Assembly: GCA_027943335.1 (NCBI GenBank)
Contig: BSBK01001118.1
Span: forward strand, 981,501 to 1,045,500
Reading direction: 5' to 3'
DNA from: Chamaecyparis obtusa
Lineage: Eukaryota > Streptophyta > Pinopsida > Cupressales > Cupressaceae
Length of the DNA stretch: 64,000 nucleotides
Program-made: the position numbers and the translations under genes
The notes under the pieces: generated by a model
What the model was told of the DNA's origin: nothing
The model's database searches: none
What the model saw: only the letters and a program-made list of their open reading frames with translations
Shown: positions 56,601 through 64,000 of the stretch, in pieces
Numbering within the stretch: position 1 is the first letter of the stretch
Layout of the letters: the number at the start of each line of letters is the position of its first letter

Positions 56601-56981
56601 AATAGAAAGCGATTAGGTTCACTTAGGGCCTTTTTGCAATTTCAAAAACACTTGAAGGGATTTTTTTCCCTAACACTTAGGGTTTTTTGTAATTTTGATA
56701 AGGTTTGAGCATCAAGGACTTAGAAAATTTGCAGGGGGACTCACCATGAAACTAGGAGGACTTCAAAAACCAAAATTTTGAGAGGGAACCACAAAAACAG
56801 AGAATACTACCAATAGTGGCTCTATCTGAGGATGATTAAATGCAATTTTAAACAAGAACCACAAATCTCTGGGACATTAAACCAAAATTAAATGACCTAT
56901 ATACAGGAAAACACACATCAGGAAAGAAAAACACCTACACAGGAACTTACAAAAATTTACAAGTGCATGAGAACCAAAAAC

Positions 56982-58260
56982 TTAGCTAAGAAAGGGTTTT
57001 AAGAATTTCCCATGCACTGGAAACTCAAAAATCTCACCATCCATATTTTTTAGTAAATAAGAATCCTTTCCAAAGGTCTGATGGATTATAAATGGACCAA
57101 GCCATAATGATTCAAATTTTTTGTGCTTACCTTTATCCTCAGCTCTGGAATTCCATTGGAGAACTAGGTCATCTGGTTGGAATTTTCTAACAGTAGCTCT
57201 CTTATCAAAAAAGGTACTTCATTCTTTTTTGTAGCTTGACATTGCTCTTTTGACTGTCTCTTCTCAATTCATCTAATTCAACCAATTGCATAATTTTGTC
57301 CTACATGGGGTCTGAAATATCTAACTCTTCATCTTGGATGAATTTATATATAGGGAGCAAGTTATTTATGGGAAATCTTGATTGTAGTCCATATACAAGC
57401 TCAAATGGGGACTTGCCTATAGCTTTCTTTACTATTATTCTGTCTGCCCATAGAGTAAGCTTCAACTTTGAATACCAATCCCTTTTGTTCTTTTCCAAAA
57501 TCCTTTTCAAAATCTTCAAAATACTTTTGTTACTGGATTTTTCTTGGCCATTTGCCTAAGGATGATATGGTGAAGAATAAGACATCATAATCCCATATTC
57601 ATTACAAAAATCTTTAACTTCATCTAATCTGAAATACATGGCATTATCCATAACTATCTTGGTAGGAACCCCAAATTTGGTTAAGATATTGTCTAATAAA
57701 AATTCAATCACCACCTTACTTGTTGCCCTCTTAGTAGGAATGGCTTCTATCCAATTTGTAAAATAATCAGTAGTGACAAGTATCCAACTGTGTCCTCCAT
57801 TATATTTCTTAGAGAATTCACCAATAAAATCAATACCCCATATTGCAAAAGGTCCTTCAGCGCTTACTGGATTCAACAATAGGGCACCTGAAAATTTCAA
57901 CTTATTTGAGAACCTCTGGTAACTTTCACACTTTCAGACATATGCATGTGTATCCTTAAATAAAGTGGGCCAAAAATACCCAGCCCTTAAAATTTTGTGG
58001 GTTGTAGTCTTAGCAGAAAATTGCCCCCCACATACACCATTATGCATTTCATTTAGAACCTTTTCTGCTTGGTATTTGTCAAGATAGAACAACAAAATTC
58101 CATCTCTATTTCTCCAATACAAATCACCTTGTATCAATGTATACTTTTGAGCTTGCAACCTTAAGGCTTTTCTCTGATTATCAGTCATATGCTCTGGACA
58201 TTTTGCATTTTTGATATAATAAACAATATCAACATAGAATGGTTGCATCTCAATGCTTGT
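56982..58260 (-). pseudogene. Integrase of Element D
   Basis: Zinc region HNGVCGGQ and KCESYQ has lost one His and one Cys. Core: WGIDFIGEF, VMDNAMYF, then GQEKSSNK, where the usual GQxESSNK Glu is replaced by Lys. A TAG precedes it. The C-terminal GPFIIHQTFGKDSYLLKNMDG block can be read to the stop near 56982 after further stops. It has no chromodomain. The protein would be inactive. Confidence 0.85.
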
Positions 58261-58287
58261 TAAATCTGATACCCCTTCAACATTAAC

Positions 58288-59720
58288 CTAGACCAAATCC
58301 ATATTTTCCTCAGTCATCAACTTGGCCAATCCTAACCCTCTCACTAATTTAGTAATTTGGATCTCTAAATTAAACTCTTGAATTCTGGTGATCCACTTAC
58401 ATCTTTTTCCAATTACTTCAGACTGTGTGAGAACATCCTTCACTACTGCATGAGGAACATAAGAAATGACCTTAGCACATACTAGATAAGATCTGAAAGA
58501 TTTTACTACTTTTACTAATGCATATGCTTTCTTTTCCATCATTTCATAATTTAGCTCAGTAGCTTGTAGAGATTTACTAAAAAATGCAATAGGATGCTCA
58601 AAATTTTCTTCATCTTTTTGTAATAAAACAACAACAATTGTGTGGAAAGATGCAAAGGAAAATAGTGAAAAAGGCTTGTTGTAATCAGGTGATTTTAATG
58701 CTGGAGCTTGCTGAACAACCTCTTTAATTTTATTGAAAGCATCTTGTGCTTTAGTGGTCCATTGGAACTTAATATCCTTCTTGAGCAACTTGACTACTAG
58801 TTTAACAATTTCAGCAAAGTTGGCAATAAATCTTCTGACAAAATTAATTTTCCCCAAAAAGGACTGTACACCTTTTATATTTCTTGGAGCATTGAACTTT
58901 TGAATGGCTTCCACTCTTTCTGGATCAATTCTTACCCCTTCTTTAGATACAATATGTCCTAGCAACTTTCCTTCCTTAACTGCAAAGTTACACTTTTTTG
59001 GATTTAAGGACACTGTACTCCAGAGCCTTATTGAAAATTTTCTCAAGATGACAAAAATGATCCTTAGCATCTTTTGAAAAATTTGTTAGATCATCTTGGT
59101 ACACTACCATAAATAAATCAATATATTCCTTAAATGCAACATCCATGGCTCTCTGGAATGTTGCTCCAGCATTCCTCAGTCCAAAGGGCATTCTGACATA
59201 TACATAGGTTCCCCATGGAGTAGTGAATGTTGTTTTAAATTGTTCTAATTGTTTTACTAACACCTGGTTGTATCCTAAAAAACCATCCATCATTGATAAC
59301 AACTCACAACTAGTGAATTTATGTAACATTGCCTCCATGTTAGGCAGATAATAATTGTCCTTTAGAGATGCAATATTTAAGTTTCTAAAATCCACACATA
59401 ATCTAATGTCACCATTTTTCTTTCTTACTGGCACTAGATTAGAGACCCAAGTTGAATGCCTTATAGGTTGAATTACTATTGCATCACTCAACTTGACCAA
59501 TTCCTATTGCATCTTAGGAGCTAACAAGGGATTGATTGGTCTTTGTTTTTGTCTAAATAGTTTAACTTCCCGTTTCAGTGGGATTTCATGTTGGAAAAGG
59601 TCATCCCTATAAGCCTTTAAGTCATCATATGACCATGCAAAAACATGCTTATATCTCCTTAATAGTTTTATCAGATTAATCCTTATGTGAGGATCCAATC
59701 CTTTCCCAATATAAACCTTT
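58288..59720 (-). pseudogene. Reverse transcriptase and canonical RNase H of Element D
   Basis: RT reads STWVSNLVPVRKKNGDIRLC, VDFRNLN, MMDGFLGYNQV, GTYVYVRMPFGLRNAGATFQ and intact VVYQDD, with a stop near 59502 and a frameshift near 59000. SLNPKKCNFAVKEGKLLGHIV and GVQSFLGKINFVRRFI lead into RNase H (FSFASFHTIVVVLLQKDEE, ELNYEMMEKKAYALVKVVKSFRSYL). As in C, the first RNase H Asp is missing from its usual place. Confidence 0.88.
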
Positions 59721-59731
59721 TGGGGTGCACT

Positions 59732-60470
59732 CTATGACCCTAAATTTATTTCTTCTAAATCCTCAACTTTAGCATTGCTGGCTTTCAACATATGCTCATC
59801 TTGGTCAATATATAGGGTTTTTAATTCTATTAAACCCCTAGTAATATGATCTGTGCTTAATTGAATTACCTCATTCCCTAATACCATGTTCTTACCATCT
59901 ATCTCTTCAACTAGAGCATTGCAATCTATAAGTTGATCTTCATAAAGATCAAGACATTGAATAAACTTCAAAATGTCAAGATCATCCTCAAAAACTTTCC
60001 AGTTATAAATGTTGTCTGGAATTACTGGCCTACTTTTAATCTCTACTATTGACACCCCATTCAAAGTTAAATCATCCTTTTTTAATGCAACATTAGCTAA
60101 GAAATCTGCCATTATGTTCTTAGACCTCTCTACCCAGCTAATGTTGAAGGCATCAAAGAGTTCAATCTGATCCCAAATAGCATGCTTATACATTTTTAAC
60201 TTATCATTTTTCACTGCATATTTGGATCTTACTTGTGCAACCACAAGCTCAAAATCACCAAAAACTCTTAAACATTTAATTCCATGTTTCAAAGCAATAT
60301 TCAATCCTAAAGACAATGCCTCATATTCAACAGTATTATTTGTGCATTGAAAGGTTAACAGAAATGAATATTTGAAAGTGGTACTTGAAGGAGATATGAA
60401 CAAAACTCCAACTCCAGAACCTTCTTTTGAATAGGCTCCATCAAAATACATTTGCCAGAATCCATTTTGC
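59732..60470 (-). pseudogene. Archaeal-type RNase H of Element D, located before RT
   Basis: QMYFDGAYSKEGSGVGVLF, CTNNTVEYEALSLGL, VFGDFELVVAQVRSKY and NIMADFLANVA. Asp, Glu, Asp and Asp are all present; the usual Ser after the second Asp is Phe. A ~100-codon linker follows to RT with no recognised domain. The order protease-aRNH-RT is the same as in C. Confidence 0.82.
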
Positions 60471-61450
60471 TATTTTTCAATTCTGTAACCAATGCATCTG
60501 CATCTTCCTCTTGTGGCATAGTCTCCTTCATTCTAAAGTTCTCCATATCAACATCCACACAAAAATTTACGTCATCATCATTTATCTCAATCATATGTGG
60601 AGTCCTACCTTCTCTGGAAACCTTGACATTATCCCCATCAATATTGAAATTTGCAAAAGACAAATCACATTGTATGCTTCCTCCCATTGAAGCACTCCAT
60701 TTTCTTGACAACAATATTCCATACTGAGGTGGAATGTCAACAACTAAAACACTCATAGTTAATTGCCTATCAGGGTATGCTGCCAGCCTATAGGGAAATG
60801 CTTTAATAGTACCAATAACTGGTACTTCTCTAGAGTCCATGGCTTGACACCTTCCATGAGGTGTATCAACTTTCAATCCTAATGACTTCATAACCTCTGT
60901 AGGCATAACAGTGTTAGAGGCTCCTGAATCAATCATGCAATTTTTGAGATGTTTTCCATTTACAATCAATGTCAAAAAGAAAGGATCTATTATTCCAGAC
61001 ACAGTGCTGATAATATGTGTATCTAAATAGATTTGAGGGATCTCTAAAATAATTTCTCCATTTTGGTTTGTATTTACATCATCAGCGGTTGTCTATTTTT
61101 GGGACTTTTCAACATTTTGAGTGTCAATGTGAGTAACACCATTAACCCAATTCAAGGCCTTTTCTTTATGCTCATCTATTCTCATCATCTCCAGCAAAGG
61201 AACCTTGACATTAATTTGTGACAATAGTTTACTCATGTCAATTGGAACATACTTTGAGTCTACAACATCTTTCCTAACAACAATTACTTCCTTATTTTCC
61301 TCATGTGTAGACTGATTAGGGTTGTCTTTGCTTTGAATCTTTATTTCCTTTTGCAGAGAGGAAATAGTTTCTACAAGAGGTTTAGTTTTTACCTTGTAAG
61401 CAATACTTGGTTTGGTGAATGTGACATTTTTCTCCACCTTGGTTTTGTTA
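60471..61450 (-). pseudogene. Protease of Element D
   Basis: Active site CMIDSGASNTVMP, then QYGILLSRKWSASMGG, and the N-terminal KVPLLEMMRIDEHKEKALNW extension. One stop (61093) splits it. It is highly similar to the Element C protease; the frame then shifts into the aRNH. Confidence 0.82.
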
Positions 61451-61606
61451 ACAATTTCAGTAGCCTTTGGCTTATCTTAAACTTTTTTTTTCATCCTTTT
61501 CTATTTTCTTGATAAAAATACCAGTAGGCCTACCACTTGGACTACCCACCATCCTATTTCTTAAGTTGTAATTACTCTTGGCTTGAGTAACCATATCTAC
61601 TATTAT

Positions 61607-63897
61607 CTATTCAATCTCCTCATCAGATGGTCTTCTTAAAATAACAGACGCATCATCTTTTGATGTATTGCATTGAATATTATCTAGGTGGTCATCTTCT
61701 TCATCAGAGAAAACTTGTTGATGGTAAACCTCATTTCTAACTTGAGAACCAAACACATCCCAAATTTCATTTTCTTCTACAGAATCTACTTCATCACAAA
61801 TGTAAGAAGAATTCATACCACATCCTTCATCATCATAAGTTTCTTCCTCATTATTTTCTTGTTCTTCTCCCACAGAAACACTTTGAGCAACTGCACAATA
61901 AGAAGGATCATGTGGTGATTGACATACAATACACCAGGGTACATCATCAATCATATTGACTAAATTTTTGTGCAAAGGATCAGGAGTTCTATCATTAGGT
62001 TTGTCTTTTCTCTCCGAGAGTATTGGTTTCCCATCTTTCCATTAAGTGTTATTGGGATAGTTTTGCATCTTAGGAAACTTGTTAAAATTATTGAAAGTGG
62101 GTCTATCATTTGCTGTAGCCCTATTATTTTTTCCTTCACCAGGCTTTAGGTCTTTTATGGCTTTTAGGATTTGTTTCAAACTATCCTCCTCTTTTGGCTT
62201 AGCATGATTAGATCTTGATGTTTCCTTTTTGTTTGGAACTAATGGTTTATATTCATCTCTCCTACCCAACTTCCCGTATATCCTTATGTTGCTTTCAATG
62301 TTAATGGCTAACTTATAAGCCTCAACCAAATTTCTAGGGTTTTTGTCTTTTAATAGATATCCCATTTTTGCATCAAAGGCATTCAAATATGTGACTAGAC
62401 AAATTTTGTCATCTAACCTGATGATCTACAAAAGTTTGTGCATTGCTTTTTGAAATTTGACATTGAATTCAACAACACCCTCATTTTGGTTTTTCTTGAT
62501 ATTATTAAACTCGTTTAACATAAAACCTTCATTAGTCTTATCTCCATATTGCTCCTTAAAGCAATGTTTAAACTGATCCCAAGAGCCAATACTAGCATGA
62601 GGTAATCCTTTGAACCAATCTCTAGAATCTTTTGTCAAAGATTGTATAAATAGTTTCATGATCACATCATTAGGCTCTATGTTGTAGTCATCTATCACAT
62701 CCATAAAATGTTCCTCACAAGTGACAACATTACTACTAGTAAATTTTGGGATCTTTTTCCTAATCTCCTCAAGAATGGGATTTGGGTATCTAGGTATATC
62801 ATAGAAGACCGATTGTTTGTATCTCTCATGAACTGTCCCTATCTAGGATGGGCTAACACCTTGTGATGTAGATGTTTGAATGCTTGAAATTGTTGAATGT
62901 CTTGCGATAGCTAGTGGGGGAAGATTTACTAATTGTCTTGCATAATTTCCAACAATTCCATTTTGCATTTGGGAAGTAGAAACTGTATTGGTAGGTGTTG
63001 AGGATTGTTTAAGGAATTCAATCTTCTTCTTCATCTCATTAGTAGTAGCTTCTATTTTTGCTTTTTCTAATTCTTTAGCCAAGATTTCTTTCTCCCTTTT
63101 TGCTCTTTCTAATTCAACATCTAGTCTTGAAACTTGATCTAAGGGATCTTTGGCATTTGAGGGTTCATTAATTGACACTCCCACAACTTTTTGCTTACCC
63201 TTGTCTTTAGGGTTCCTAACTTCATATACTTGTTGAATGACAGGTTGTTCAGTTGATTTCTCAGGCATGTGAACACTGTTTATGGCTTTTAAATCAAACA
63301 ATTGTCTCTTTAGTTGTTCAGCTCTTATCATGGCATGTCTAATCTTTTCCTCTTTTTCTTTTTTCTCTTTTTTTCCTAATGGTTGCTTGTTCCCTAATCC
63401 TTCTCTCTAACTCAAATACTTCTTCAAAAATTTCCTCAAAGTCAGGGAGGGTTGTTTCAGATGATGATTGTTGAACATGGGCTTCTTCTTGATGACTATC
63501 TGAGGCATTAAGGCCTTGTGGTACTGAAGAACCAAGATTAAAAGGAGGGAGGAAGTTTTGCCTACTTCTACTCTGACTCCTAGATCTCATAGGATTACTA
63601 GGGACTGCTCTTCTAAAATGTCTAGATCTTTCTGCATCCCTTTTTGTAGGAGAATAATAATCTTCATATCGGTTAAGACCTAGATCAATTGCTTCCTCAT
63701 ACTCAGATGCATTTCCTTCTTGAGCTATCTGAGCTGGGTCTTCATGTTCACGTCTTACATTTCCTTTTTGCTTCCATGTGAAAGACATATCATTTGTGAT
63801 TTTCTCCTTTTTCATTCTCCTAGATGTATTTGGAAGTCCTTCTTCTAAATTTTCTTCTGGATGATCTTTCTTCCAAGCTCCAGTATTTCTCATAATC
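61607..63897 (-). pseudogene. gag: gag of Element D
   Basis: Starts near ATG 63897 (MIMRNTGAWKKDHPEEN). A basic Arg/Ser-rich N-terminus (RSRSQSRSRQNF), a Glu/Lys coiled coil with LERAKREKEILAKEL, and the Gag domain (DVIMKLFIQSLTKDSRDWF, SIGSWDQFKHCFKEQY, MNAFDAKMGYLLKD) are present. CIVCQSPHDPSYC near 61930 is a variant knuckle with C-x2-C-x3-H-x4-C spacing, one residue shorter than usual. A frameshift near 63335 and a few stops break the frame. Confidence 0.85.
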
Positions 63898-64000
63898 ATT
63901 GTGATCAATTGTTTTAAGATTGCACTGGTACTTGTAAGAGTCACCACCCAAGTAGGTTGGGAGAATTTACAATGCTAAGAGTCTTACTGTGGTAACTTAA
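63898..64000 (-). other. Start of Element D leader
   Basis: Resembles the Element C leader (GCACTGGTA and GTCACCACCCAAGTA segments). PBS and 5' LTR should lie just beyond the window. Confidence 0.6.

Larger units (their letters stand above)
50594..56675 (-). repeat. Element D 3' LTR, main part
   Basis: Begins TGTTAGGGA at 56675 on the minus strand, about 300 bp after the end of pol, and ends at 30557 with TCCCTAACA once Element C is removed (total about 6124 bp). A TATA box lies ~330 bp in, followed by a motif-rich leader, the large ORF (55327-51891) and a ~1.3 kb AT-rich tail (50599-51890) with no gene. The second LTR is outside the window, so the boundaries rest on the inverted repeat and the architecture shared with C. 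Confidence 0.72.
50594..64000 (-). mobile_element. Element D: Ty3/gypsy retrotransposon with ORF-bearing LTR (5' end outside window)
   Basis: A relative of C with the same domain order: gag, protease, archaeal-type RNase H, RT, RNase H, integrase, then a ~6.1 kb 3' LTR (56675 to 50599 plus 30603 to 30557). It continues beyond 64000 with its PBS and 5' LTR. It lies inside Element E and hosts Element C, so it is older than C. Stops and frameshifts are frequent. Confidence 0.88.

Overview
This 64 kb window is plant nuclear DNA made almost entirely of nested LTR retrotransposons. I see no ordinary host gene, tRNA, rRNA or CRISPR array. Three elements carry Tat-like Ty3/gypsy features (dual RNase H, no chromodomain), and most coding regions have decayed through stop codons. 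Together with multi-kilobase elements stacked inside each other, this suggests a large, repeat-rich land-plant genome. A gymnosperm is plausible, but nothing here fixes the species.

Layout. (1) 1-16575, plus strand: Element A, a Tat-type gypsy element. Its 5' LTR is cut by the window edge. It has a PBS, a 2.4 kb structured leader, one decayed gag-pol frame (gag, protease, RT, RNase H, archaeal-type RNase H, integrase), then about 4.7 kb of 3' DNA with a three-exon antisense gene of the plant mobile domain (PMD) family, a PPT and the 3' LTR. (2) 17181 to at least 23045, plus strand: Element B, with a 2.1 kb LTR, a PBS, a short gag and a long acidic reading frame but no visible pol. (3) 23.1-25.1 kb: microsatellite, palindromes and a decayed five-knuckle CCHC array. 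(4) 25708-28987, plus strand: a decayed ~1,090-codon frame (X), homologous to the LTR-encoded frames below. (5) 29007-30556, plus strand: Element E, a copia-like LTR with an initiator-Met-type PBS, inserted just after X. (6) Element D, minus strand, sits in E; its 3' LTR spans 30557-30603 plus 50599-56675, and its pol and gag run on to 64000. (7) Element C, minus strand, 30604-50593, sits inside D's 3' LTR, flanked by the target duplication ACTTG.

The main discovery candidate is in C, D and X. The roughly 6.2 kb LTRs of C each contain the same ~1,220-codon frame, in the sense of the element and downstream of a TATA box. D's LTR has a homologous ~1,145-codon frame interrupted only by stops, and X is a third, diverged relative. 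These look like retrotransposons whose LTR itself encodes a large protein at the 5' end of the genomic transcript, before the PBS. I do not recognise the protein.

Second candidates are the PMD gene of Element A, which keeps spliceable introns and its own TATA box on the antisense strand, and clustered short palindromes: TATCGCGCGATA-type in A's leader and in the antisense intron, and GACTATAGTC-type in D's LTR. C and D also place the archaeal-type RNase H between protease and RT, whereas A has it after the canonical RNase H.

All coordinates, homologies and divergence counts come from reading the sequence by eye. No alignment or database search was run.
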